NCBI GenBank assembly: GCA_009746045.1
Contig: RPFO01002047.1
Span: 1-64,000, forward strand
From: Mesostigma viride
Lineage: Eukaryota; Streptophyta; Mesostigmatophyceae; Mesostigmatales; Mesostigmataceae
Direction of reading: 5' to 3'
DNA: 64,000 bases
The notes below the pieces were generated by a model that ran no database searches, was not told the DNA's origin, and was given only the letters and a program-made list of their open reading frames with translations. Both the position numbers and the translations under genes were made by a program. Below, one piece after another: positions 21,901 to 31,885 of the stretch. Numbering within the stretch: position 1 is the stretch's first letter; the number at the start of each line of letters is the position of its first letter.

Positions 21901-22916
21901 TGTGTGCGGAGCATGACGATGGAACGGGCGTAGCACGGCCAACGGGGGAGGAGACTGAGAGCGCAGTTGATGCGGGGACACCCGTAGGTGATGAAGGGCG
22001 GGGGAATAAGAAATCGCACGTGTACGTCAAGGTTAAGGCCCTGACCGAGAGGGTCAATGCTTTGGAGAACCAACGAAGAATGCCATCCACCCCAGCAAGT
22101 GCTGCACCCAGCTCCAGCACTGGCGTTGGCACGGAGCTTCGCCGGCCCGCTGCGCCTGCCGCGTTGGGGCAACGCGAAAGCTTCAGCGCGGCCCATGGCC
22201 AAGTGACAGGACTGCAACCAGCACACCGTCAACAAGAGCCACGCGCGCGCGCAGTCGCAATGGATGGGCCGAGGCAGCTGGATCGGGAGGGGGAACCGTA
22301 CGGCGAGCACGGTGTGTACGCGCCGTACGACCAAGGAATGCATGCCCAGCCTACTGCCGCTGGCAGGCAAGCGGCCAATGCTTATGTATACCATGCCGGC
22401 ATGTACGATCCACAGCCTGGCGAAGGGTCGGCAGCTGATACACATCAGCCTTGAGGTCGCGGCACATTGCAACAAACCACCTACGTTGAGAACCCTGAGC
22501 CCGTGCAGCATTACAATGACGGCACTTACCGTTATGCCGCAGCCCCCCCTCTAAGGAGATCTCCAAGGAAGACAAAGCCGAGGCCCCAAATCCCCAAGGC
22601 CGCCGGGGAGCAAGACTGGCAACATCATGATGAGGGAGGAGGTTATGCAGCCAGGGATTCTCATTTCATGGGTCATAGTCATTTTGATGAGCAAGGGACG
22701 TGGGCCTACAACGCCCACGTCCGGCCGGCCCCACAACCTGGCACATGCCCAGGCTCCACCGCGGAAAAGGCCACCCTACTCGCAAGATGTAGACGAGTCG
22801 GGGCAACACGATTATTATGGTTCATATTAGATTGGGCATGTATGGTTTTGATACGGCATTTGCTTGGCACCAGATTCTGCATTAAAGAAAGCTGTATGCA
22901 AATCATTGTCAGGTAA
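21837..22916 (+). pseudogene. T2 ORF with an in-frame stop, unknown
   Basis: One frame runs 21837-22454, meets TGA, and continues in the same frame to 22916. It encodes a short charged, coiled-coil-like stretch (VYVKVKALTERVNALENQRR), then Ala/Pro/Gln-rich and His/Tyr-rich sequence with a basic patch (RRSPRKTKPRPQIPK). It resembles a low-complexity capsid or DNA-binding protein but has no diagnostic motif. Its 5' part overlaps the shared module. From 22917 to 23155 nothing is seen. Confidence 0.35.
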
Positions 22917-23157
22917 GTTTAAGCTAATTTATACATTATTTTATCTTGCATTTGATATTAAAGAGGCAGAGAGACACAGTTGGCAGATGCAAGTTTGCTA
23001 GGCCATGTAATAGGGATTATTGGTCATCCATCATATTCATAAATTTTCTTTTATTTATACATGGTTGCATAATACATTAATGTTGCGTTAATACTTTGTG
23101 GCACTAAACAACAAAATCATGAAATGCTAGTGCTATCGTGTCATATTGTCACTATCA

Positions 23158-23910
23158 TGCTGTCACGGTGTCACAATGTCACGATGTCACGGTGTCACAA
23201 TGTCACCTCATGTTAATCAGTGCTTCTGGGCAATGTAATATCATTGTTGCAACCCCATGGGCGCCACATTACCTTGTGACACCATACAAAATCGTAAAAT
23301 ACTAGCGTTATGGTGCCATCGTGTCACGGTGTCACGGTGTCACGGTGTCACGGTGTCACGGTGTCACGGTGTCACGGTGTCACGGTGTCACAATGTCACC
23401 TCATGTTAATCAGTGCTTCTGGGCAATGTAATATCATTGTTGCAACCCCATGGGCGCCACATTACCTTGTGACACCATACAAAATCGTAAAATACTAGCG
23501 TTATGGTGCCATCGTGTCACGGTGTCACGGTGTCACGGTGTCACGGTGTCACGGTGTCACGGTGTCACGGTGTCACGGTGTCACAATGTCACCTCATGTT
23601 AATCAGTGCTTCTGGGCAATGTAATATCATTGTTGCAACCCCATGGGCGCCACATTACCTTGTGACACCATACAAAATCGTAAAATACTAGCGTTATGGT
23701 GCCATCGTGTCACGGTGTCACGGTGTCACGGTGTCACAATGTCACCTCATGTTAATCAGTGCTTCTGGGCAATGTAATATCATTGTTGCAACCCCATGGG
23801 CGCCACATTACCTTGTGACACCATACAAAATCGTAAAATACTAGCGTTATGGTGTCACGGTGTCACGGTGTCACGGTGTCACGGTGTCACGGTGTCACGG
23901 TGTCACAACA
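23158..23910 (+). repeat. T2 right subterminal octamer higher-order repeat
   Basis: Arrays of GGTGTCAC alternate with a spacer of about 125 bp (CTCATGTTAATCAGTGCTTC ... ACCATACAAAATCGTAAAAT) repeated four times with near identity. The spacer, reverse-complemented, is homologous to the T1 left-end spacer (GATTTTGTATGGTGTCACAA). Confidence 0.92.
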
Positions 23911-23990
23911 TGTTGGGACAATAACCTACATGCTTTGGACTTACGAGAGGCCCTAAATAACAAAGTTTGAAAAATCTCAATTTGTAGTAG

Positions 23991-24021
23991 TGTTCTAGTA
24001 CAAATCCAGACGAGCTTAGGG
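23991..24021 (-). repeat. T2 right terminal inverted repeat
   Basis: The reverse complement starts CCCTAAGCTCGTCTGGATTT and pairs with 16701-16732. ATA follows at 24022-24024. Confidence 0.85.
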
Positions 24022-27000
24022 ATAGCCAGCTGCCGCGTGGACGTCACAGCATCCAGCGACCACTGCGTGCGCATCTTGGCAATGCTCGCCGTTGGCTGAG
24101 GCAGCACCGTCCGATGCTTGTCCCACGCCGATGAGCCCGCCGCCCGTACCTCCACCATGCTGACCTCCACCACGCCCGCAGCCGCTGAAGGGTTGGGGCG
24201 TGCAGCCCCGGCTGAAGAACTGAAGCATGAGACTGGCACACTGGCCCGCTTCAGGCCAGCCCCATCCCAATCAGGGATGTAAGATGCCTCCTCCGCCCTA
24301 TAGTCCACCTGAACCATGGCGCGAGCAAGGACATCCACCCCGAGTAGTGCGGAATATCCACACTTGTTGACCACCAGCGCATACGCGGACACGGTGGTCA
24401 TGCTAGAGGCGCGCAACGGATTGAAAATCACGTTGACTTTAACCGCCGTCATAGCGTACGGCTTACTAGCCGGACCCTGCCAACCTGACACAGACACGGG
24501 GCTTTCTACTAAGCCACCGTTCTCGTAGGTCAGGTTCAGCATGGTGGCCAAGTCTGTGCTGATGACTAGCGGCTGAGCACCGCTATCAAGCTTGACTGCG
24601 CCAACCAACGGACATGTCACCATGTCGCTCCATACATCTCCACAGGCTCCAACTGCTTGGAACGCTATGGACGGCTCACCATTGGGGTATGGAACTACCG
24701 TGGGAACCTGGGGAACTGCCCTAGTGCGCTGCTGGCTACTTGTGCTGACCACTCCCGCTTGCACCACGGGCACTGCGGCTTCTACCGGCTGACGCCCGTA
24801 GGTGACGGACTCAGAATTGCGCAAGGTGCGCACATCATGCCCATCTGCGAACAACTGGATCTCGGACACAACCGACCCCAGCCACTCAACCCCCTTCTGC
24901 CCGAAGGTGTCGACCACCTGCCGTGCTGAAAACATGGGTACGTCCACAATGAACGGCATTGGGTACACAGGCGCCAATCGCCTACGCTGCTCCAGCCCAG
25001 CAGGGTTCGCATGCTCAAAAGCAGATTGCACCCCAGCCAGCGGCATGGAAAAGGACGCGGGCAACTGCCCGGCAGGCAACATGGGTGCCTGCTGAAAAGA
25101 AAGCGGGCTGCGTGCCTGCTTGCCTTTGGTAGCCTCCGCAGCGTTGATCTCGACGTCACCCGGCATGGGCGCCCAGAATGGGTCCTCCCGGTACACCGTC
25201 GCGAATTGGTTGGGGGGCGCCGTCGCCTCCTCACCATGCTTGATGGCAGCCACCTGGGCTTCCATCGAGTCGGTCTTGCCCGCCATCTCGGCGAAGTGGA
25301 CCGTCTTGATGCCCGCGGCTGGACACTTGTTCATCAGGTGCCACTTCGTGTCTGCCCCATGCGGCTTCGTGCAGCGGCTTGGACACTCGCGACTAAGGTG
25401 CCCATCCTTGTCGCAAAGGTAACATTTACCGCGTGACGGGGTGGGTGCGCCCAGCGCGCCTTGCACGCCCTGCGCCTCCTGAGTCCCATCCGATGACGGC
25501 GGACGACCGCCTCCGCCTCGACCACCACCGCGACCCCGACCACCGTAGCCACTGCCGCCGCCACCACGACTGACACCGCCACTGCCACCCTGACCGCCAC
25601 CGCCGCTGCCACCCTGACCGCCACCGCCGCTGCCCCCGTGACCGGCGTTGCCACCACCCTGAGTGCCGACATATTCACCGCGCCCCGCACCAGGCAGCCG
25701 CTGGCCACCCTTGACCGCGATGGCCTTCTCCATCTCAGCCATCTTCTTGCGCATCTCAGCCAGCTCAGACGAGATACCCTTCTCGCCTTCCGCACGCTTC
25801 CTGAGCAGCCGCTTGAATGCTGCACAGAGAGTCACCAAAGTCCACTCCCCACCGGGTGGCTCCGGAAGATCGATGGCCAGCAGGGGCACTGCACTCCGCC
25901 ATAACCGGCAAGCCTTGGTCTGCGTATAATCAGGCACTTTGCCCGCAAACGCGAGAAGCCGGTCAAGGGAGAAAGCCGGATCCTCACCCTCGGCGACGGT
26001 GAACGCTCCATTCCATTCCGCGATGGCCTTGACGTGCTCAACTGGGTACTCCAGCCGCAGTTGCTGCCACAGCTGCTCTGCCGGGTCGACATCGAAGATG
26101 ATCGAGTCGAGATCCGGTGTGCCCATGTCCGTGAGCGCAAACCATATGTCCGTGCGATGACATCGGTCCACAAGCGCTCGGTAATGCTGGACCAAAACCT
26201 GGACCTTCTTCTTGGTCAGGTCATGGAAAAAAAGGTGAATAAAATCCATCACCATCTCATGGCGAAGAGGATACCCCGAGGCATAACGATAAGTGTTACA
26301 ATGAGCTCGGAAGAGCTCATAGGCTTCCTCTAAAGTCGCACCCGTGCCTGCTGAGGTGAACTTCTCGCGAAGCTCCACCTTGGGCAGCGATGGCACACGA
26401 GTGGATTCGCCATGCACGCCGTATGGCATGCGGTGGGGTCGCTGGACGTCGTCGCCCTCACCCCATGGTATGCTGGCTACCTCCCGATCGACTTGGCCCC
26501 AGCCGAAGTCTGACCGAGTGCCGCCAAGCCTGGGCCGCCCTGCGGTGCCACCCAACGGCGTTGCTGCCGCCGTCATGGGTGGCCGACCTGTGCTAAACAA
26601 GCCACCTGATGCTCCCCCCCTGGGGGCTGCACCATACCCGCCGCGCCACGATAACGTGCCTTGGTTGGGTGCCCGTAGGTTCCCCCCCAGCGTATAAGAT
26701 GCGTCGGCAGTCGACCGGGTGCCTACCCGACCGACGTTCGGCTGCAGCTCGTCATCCTGCGCCATTTCCCCGTCGCCCCGCCGTTGACCGCTTGGTCCGA
26801 CGCGTGGCTGACTGGGCTCAACGTTGCGTAGTGGACCTGTCCCACTGCGCTCTTCGTCGAAGTGTCCGCGTTGGTCACGCAGCGCCTCATGTCGCCGCGC
26901 TTCCTCGGCAGCGGCCTCCTCGTCGGCAGCCTGCCTGGCCTCGGCGTCGCGTTGGGCCGCAGCTTGGCAGGCGCGTGCAGCTTCCGTGGTTGCCTCCTCC

Positions 27001-27350
27001 TGCCGCCGTTGCTCAGCGCGCTCCGTAGCACGCCTCGCTTCAGCCGTAGATTCCGCGCGCTCCAAAGCAAGTCGCACAGTTTCTTCAACAAGCGTCGCCT
27101 GTTGCGATAACTGCGTCGCTTGCTGAGCTCGGAGTGCCGCCAGCTCTGCCGCTTGCTCTTGCAGCAGGCGCAGCACTTGGGTAAGAGCACCACCGTCCCC
27201 TGCCGAAGAAAGGGAAGGCGCTCCATTACCTAACAAAGCGGTGTCCGCACTAGTGCCGAGACGACCGCTGGGCGGGTCAGTTGCTTGACCGCCCGTAGCT
27301 GCCGGCGCTGACCCACCACTGCCTGATGCTGTGGGGTCAGTTCCTGACAT
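24022..27350 (-). CDS. gag-pro: E3 Gag and aspartic protease
   Basis: Translation probably starts at ATG 27350 (MSGTDPTASGSG); the frame is open to 27476. In order: an Ala/Glu/Arg-rich coiled coil (about 27140-26850), a linker, a capsid-like helical domain (about 26390-25750), a Gly-rich tract, a CCHC zinc knuckle (CYLCDKDGHLSREC, about 25426-25385), and a retroviral-type protease with the catalytic DSG (24587-24579) and the ILG-like LLGVDVL. Gag packages the RNA and the protease cuts the polyprotein. T2 interrupts the frame at 24021; without T2 it continues in frame into the methyltransferase. The visible frame down to 23895 uses T2 sequence. Confidence 0.88.
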
Positions 27351-27608
27351 GTTGATGGTGGTATCGACCCTGGAGAGCTCCTGCCCGTCGGTGTCGACGC
27401 CCGTGTTGGCACAGCCTGCGTGGCTTGCCAAAAACGCTGTGACCGACCTAGTGTGATATGACATAAACTGCCACAACCACTACCAAGTAGCAACGGTCTA
27501 ATCTGAAAGACTTAATGGTTGATCAGGCCACTATGTGTGCTAGTCTTCCCCAGAAAACTGCACACCGTCTCTCTTTGCTGAAATGAAAATGTTCCTTTGC
27601 AGATGGAG

Positions 27609-27623
27609 CTAGTCTCTTCGAGT
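27609..27623 (-). other. Primer-binding-like site of E3
   Basis: Minus-strand ACTCGAAGAGACTAG begins at the end of LTR segment B, the normal place of a PBS. It does not begin TGG as tRNA-primed sites do. Instead it is perfectly complementary over 14 nt to 28026-28039 within the LTR. Confidence 0.6.
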
Positions 27624-28878
27624 AATGAAAAGAGGGCTCTCAGCCGAGGACAAGGAACTGTCCCTCGTGCCTGATGACCACCTTCTTGATCCCCTTGTGT
27701 ACCGTCGCGTGCCGCGTTTGAATATCCTTGCTGGGGCGTTAGCTAGACGCTCCAACTACTCTAATTGCGACAATATGATGGTGCAAGAGGGTGCTTTTGC
27801 CTCCCCTGCTATAGAACAATGCTTTCACAACACACACTTTGCACAGTCTGATGATGAAGCCGCACATGCGGAATTTATTGAGAAAGTTAATACAATTACA
27901 ACACGTTGATAGTCTCAATATCGATGCACTCCATGCTCACGAGCCCGCAGTTAGGCAGCGCTCCATGACATGCTACCGGCCTTGCTCCCAAGGAAAGGGA
28001 GAAACACGAAGGCCACTAACGAGAGACTCGAAGAGACTACACGCTGCGTGAGAGTCCTCTTCGACTATGAACCAAACCATTCGTCATGCATGCCACACGC
28101 ATGACACACGCCACACTTGTCAGTCCAGCCAGGAATGCCAAAACTATCTTGCTGCCTGAACCATGCAAATAGAAACCGCATTCCAGTTGCCGTCCTGGCT
28201 TTCTACCACACATGCCAACAAAAGCAGGAAGGCATCCCGACAAATCTAAATTGCTACCCTGTTGCCGATCTCATCTCCTAGAGGCTCCGGCATTTCTGTC
28301 CCTGGGAATGTCCGACATTGAGTCACGTCCAGCAAGGTCGAAGCATAATATCCTTCAGACAATCTGCACGCTCACACCTTGCGTGTGAGTGGCCCAGCAA
28401 ACATTGCGTCTAATCGTTCCTTTCTAGAAGAAATCCCTTTGTAGGGCTGCCAGCGATTTCGCATTCATTCCAGCGATCTGGCTCCGCACCGCAAATTGTC
28501 CTTTTTCATTTTCTGTCCAGTCCTCATAACGTTGACCCGCTATTCTACACCACAAAGACACCTGGCCTGTCAATAGCCTCGGCGCTGTTGAAGTCCAGCA
28601 GTCCAGCTTCAGCTCCAGCTGTCCACTAACACGCGTATGATCCTCTCGACGCTGCGCACTTGTGCTGCCGTCCGCTCAAGTCAGTGCTGCGCGCCCAGCT
28701 GTGCCTGGCCCGGCGCGCATGCACGTACACTTTCGTCCGCTCTTATGCTGCAAGTGCTAGTGTCCCCCCCCGGTCACTAGCCTTTGTCGAAAATGCGTAG
28801 AAAACAAATTCCTTGCGCACGTCACCGGTCTTGTGCATAGTGGGCGCCGCCCGGATGACATAGCTCGCGTCCGTGACA
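27624..28878 (-). repeat. 5' LTR of E3, segment B only
   Basis: This 1255-bp segment is nearly identical to 3076-4325 but lacks the 143-bp segment A in front. On the minus strand it starts TGTCACGG, directly after the TGGA (TCCA on plus) target duplication. Confidence 0.85.
28026..28039 (-). other. LTR segment complementary to the PBS-like site
   Basis: In transcript sense it reads TAGTCTCTTCGAGT, the exact complement of 27610-27623. If the E3 transcript begins here, its 5' end could fold back and prime reverse transcription, as in Tf1/sushi elements. The transcription start is not visible directly. Confidence 0.5.
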
Positions 28879-29917
28879 TCCAGAATGGAGGATGCCAGTT
28901 CTGATGTCCAGTCCAGATTTCCAGTAATGACAGTTCTGAGTTCCTGACAGTCTTGCAGTTGTATTATCCAGGCATGGTTGCCTGTGTGTTAGTCACTTGA
29001 TGACATTTCATCAGTGGGTGAAATTGTCTTATTCAGGATTGACCATGATCAGATGATAATGAGATAGGAGGCCCCTTTGGGGATGTAAAAACCCACTTGC
29101 TTGTCCCAAGAGGTGGTGGACTTTCTGTTTATTGTTGTGTTGTTTTGTGGAGGTTGTTGTCTTATTCTTCTTGGCTTCTAGGAACTGGGAGTTCCTGTTT
29201 TGAGGGGGAGATATGTAACAACCAAATGTTACATCCAAAGTTTTCCTACTGATTGATCTGATTATGAGTTCTTTAGGACAATTATTTGGGAAGTTAGGAG
29301 GCTTCGACGTCTGATGGATATTGGGCCTGCTGAGATCTGCAGAGATTATTGTTCTACCCTCATTGGTCGTGGCCTGATCCACGTAGGGTACTTTGCATGG
29401 TTTTGTTCAGTCAGTCATAGATTCTCTTTAATACCGTTGTACCTGGTGGATCTGGTTCCGGGTCATGGAGATTCCGTATGTGCTGGCTTTGTGTTGTGTT
29501 GAGGATTCGGAAGCTAAGATCTTATCTTGAGTGATCCTCACTTTTGATTGGTCCTTCCGAGTTAGGGCTGAGCCGACCCTGCGTGCATGATGACTTTTAT
29601 CCAGTTTGTGGCGGCTGGAGACGTGTGCGTGTAAGAAAGCTAAAGCTATGGTGTAATTCAAGGGTTTCCTTGTTTCATCAATCAAACAACCCTCGCTAAA
29701 AGTCAACTATAACTTCAACAGATAGTCGACTTGGATATAACATTGTCTGTTGTGTCTAACAAGGGTGGGGACTCATTCCCTTAACTGTTGAAGATCCATC
29801 TTCATTGCTTCTCTGGACGTGAAGTTATCTGTCGCGACTCCAACCCAGGTATAAAGATCTTTTCACATCAATGTTGAAACTGAGGCTGTTGCAAACACAA
29901 CATTTTTAGTCGTTACA
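28879..29917 (+). mobile_element. E1: 3' end of the outer LTR retrotransposon
   Basis: This continues the element interrupted at 2932. It begins with the TCCA duplication, has about 320 bp without an ORF, then a polypurine tract (TGAGGGGGAGATA, 29201-29213) and a 704-bp LTR. E1 is the oldest layer of the nest. Confidence 0.7.
29214..29917 (+). repeat. 3' LTR of E1
   Basis: It starts TGTAACAACC and ends GTCGTTACA, giving TGTAAC/GTTACA inverted ends, and directly follows a polypurine tract. No target duplication can be checked because the 5' LTR is outside the window. Confidence 0.75.
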
Positions 29918-30156
29918 CTACCCTATACAAAAGCTAGAGCGTGGCATCTCAGCAGAGAGCAGCTCTCTGCATGGGCACAACATAACTAAATAAAACTACT
30001 AAGGCATTGATCATCTGGAGTGTGGCACATCACAGGCACACATGTAGATGATTAAATAAAGCGCGTGGCTTAGCTGGGAGAGTGCATGCCTCTAGGAGGC
30101 GTATGTATGTACATGGCCACGGTCTATCTATTCTACACTACTACTGCTGTATTCCC
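29918..30156 (-). other. 3' flank of LINE A
   Basis: About 240 bp lie between the E1 LTR and the LINE A stop codon, probably LINE A 3' UTR cut by E1. A tRNA A-box-like string (TGGCTTAGCTGG, 30066-30077) occurs but without a B box or a cloverleaf. Confidence 0.4.
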
Positions 30157-31694
30157 CTAAGCTGGGGCGTCTGGAGTCGCTGGGGCCGCGAGGGGGGTCG
30201 CCTGCCAGGGCTTGTGGCCGACGTAGCTGGCCGCCCCCTTCCAGTACACCGGCTGCCCCGCCTTGGTCTGCCGATATTTGTCTAAACTTTTGTGTAATTA
30301 TTTTTCTAATGAGATTAGCATAGTACTCCGTGGCATGCCTTTGCGCATGACACGCAAGTACTTACTTACTTACTTACTTGGTCTGCCGGAGCTGGAGGTA
30401 GGTCGGCCATAGCTCCCAGCGCCGTTGTTGCTGCGCCAGGGTCAAGTCGTCATCAAGGGTGAAGAGAGTCTTCTTGAGCCGCTTAATTGCGGCGTCTGAG
30501 AAAAGAAATCTTGTCCGCCGGGGTCTTAAAGGTGAGAAGTCCTGAGCGGGGGCGGCCCTGCCTTACCCCGCGCGCGGGGAAGGCGGTGGGCGACCAGCTC
30601 GATCTCACCGTTAAGGCCCATGCGACCAAGGACTTCTCTCTCAAACGCACGCGTAAGCTTCTCGGAATTCTCACCTTCCTCCATGGTGAAGTTCTTGACA
30701 ATGACGTTGAGGCTGCGCTTGGCGACCTCGGCCTCCTCGCGGAGGTCAAGCGTCTGCCGTTGGAGCTGGGCTGCGACGGCGGAGGTGGTGGAGGTGGTAT
30801 GTTGCTTAAGCATGTCCGCCCAGGTGGTGATGGGAGGAGCATCGCCGGCCAGGCCAGCCGGGGCTGGCTTGGCGGCAATGTCCTTCACCGCCTGGGCGGT
30901 GAGGCCTGCGGTGTTCTGCAGAACCTCGATAGCGATGGCGTTGTCCTTCAGACGCTGGTCGATGTCACGGAGCTGGGCGGTGATGGCGGCGGAGGTGGAG
31001 GTGGTGGCGGTGGCGGTGGAGGAGGCGAGGAGGGTGGAGGTGGCGGTGGAGATGGTGGAGGTGGCGGTGGAGAGGAGGGGAAGCTCGGCAGTCAGCGTGC
31101 CGCCTATGGCCGCCACATCTGCAGCGATGGGGGCCACGTGCTGCTCGAGGGCCTCCTTGAGGAGTGAGCGGATGGAGGATTCGGTTAAGGTGGTGGTGAG
31201 GGGCTTGGGGGGCCAAAGCTCCCCGATGGAGCGTCCAAGGAGGTAAAAGAGAGCGAATTGCTGGAGATGGGGGCGGTGGAGGCTGGGGAAGGGGTCGAAA
31301 GTGGGGGCACGATTCCGGCGAGGATCAAAGAGGCGACCTTGGATGAAGAGCTGGCAGCTTGCAAAGTGCAAGAAGTGAGGCGTGCGTTCCAAAGAACACG
31401 CAGACCAAGATGCGTTCCTCGGTAAGCGCGTCAAGGAAGCCGGGCTGGCTGGCTTCGGCGGCAAAGTCGAGCTCTACCCAACTCCGCTCGGCAGAGCGAC
31501 TGCGCTTGGGTTCAGGCGACGCTGCTGGCGAGGCGGGCGCAGCAGGGGGCTGGACGACCACTACACTGCAGAGCTTGGCTAGTGGCTCCGCTGCCTTCTG
31601 GGCCGGTGGGCGAAGCTGCAGCCGGAGCTGCAGACGTATTTTCATTGCTGAGCGCAGCCGCCAGGCTGCGTTGCGTCGAGAGGCGTTTGCTCAT
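30157..31694 (-). pseudogene. LINE A: ORF1 of an L1-like element
   Basis: Start ATG at 31694 (MSKRLSTQRSLAAALSNEN), a linker, a Ser/Thr/Ala coiled-coil-like region, then an L1 ORF1p-type RRM (VIVKNFTMEEGENSEKLTRA ... VAHRLPRARGKAGPP) and C-terminal domain (FTLDDDLTLAQQQRR ... PVYWKGAASYVGHKPW), stop TAG at 30159-30157. ORF1p is an RNA-binding trimer that coats LINE RNA. At least two frameshifts (near 31400-31500 and near 30530) and a 103-bp retroposon at 30274-30376 break it. It parallels LINE B (32630-33593). No ORF2 follows. Confidence 0.7.
30262..30388 (+). mobile_element. Truncated retroposon with CTTA tail in LINE A
   Basis: A 103-bp insert (30274-30376) ending in (CTTA)n is flanked by a perfect 12-bp duplication CTTGGTCTGCCG (30262-30273 and 30377-30388). 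GTGGCATGCCTTTG within it resembles the LINE B 3' end, so it is a 5'-truncated LINE-type insertion. Removing it with one duplication restores the LINE A reading frame. Confidence 0.85.
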
Positions 31695-31885
31695 CGTATA
31701 TTGCGTAATAGCTTCGGAAAATTATATCAGCATGTGCGTCGTAGAAAGACGCGTCGATTGTGATATTCACGGCTAAATTCGGTGCTCAAACGTGAAAGTT
31801 ATGAGCTCCGCCGTCAGCCATGGCTACCTCGTGGCTCATGGCTGATTCAACTCGGGCTATGTGCTACATATACTCCCAACGGAGG

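Larger units (their letters stand above)
16701..24021. mobile_element. T2: CACTA-like DNA transposon inserted in E3
   Basis: This 7321-bp unit has about 30-bp TIRs (CCCTAAGCTCGTCTGGATTT...) and a 3-bp ATA duplication (16698-16700 and 24022-24024). The TIR aligns with that of T1 (CCCTAAGC and CTGGAwTTGTACTA shared). Its left end is homologous to the right end of T1 and vice versa, so it lies in the opposite orientation. It interrupts E3 between protease and methyltransferase. No transposase is recognised. Confidence 0.8.
2933..28878 (-). mobile_element. E3: Ty3/gypsy element with a DNA methyltransferase
   Basis: A 25,946-bp unit is bounded by TGTC...GACA and 4-bp TCCA repeats. Read on the minus strand it runs: LTR segment B, primer-binding-like site, gag-protease, methyltransferase, RT-RNase H-integrase-PHD, polypurine tract, then LTR segments A-B-A. 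Two DNA transposons (T1, T2) account for about 14.8 kb, leaving a native element near 11.1 kb. The two B copies differ by about two substitutions and two small indels in 1.25 kb, so insertion was recent and T1/T2 are younger still. The LTR order is permuted (see findings). Confidence 0.85.

Noticed and set aside
27609-27623. Ordinary tRNA primer-binding site for E3
   Set aside because: The sequence does not start with TGG and matches no tRNA 3' end that I can recognise. The LTR-internal complement fits better.
30060-30130. tRNA gene suggested by TGGCTTAGCTGG
   Set aside because: No B box, no acceptor stem and a C at the U33 position of the best anticodon loop.
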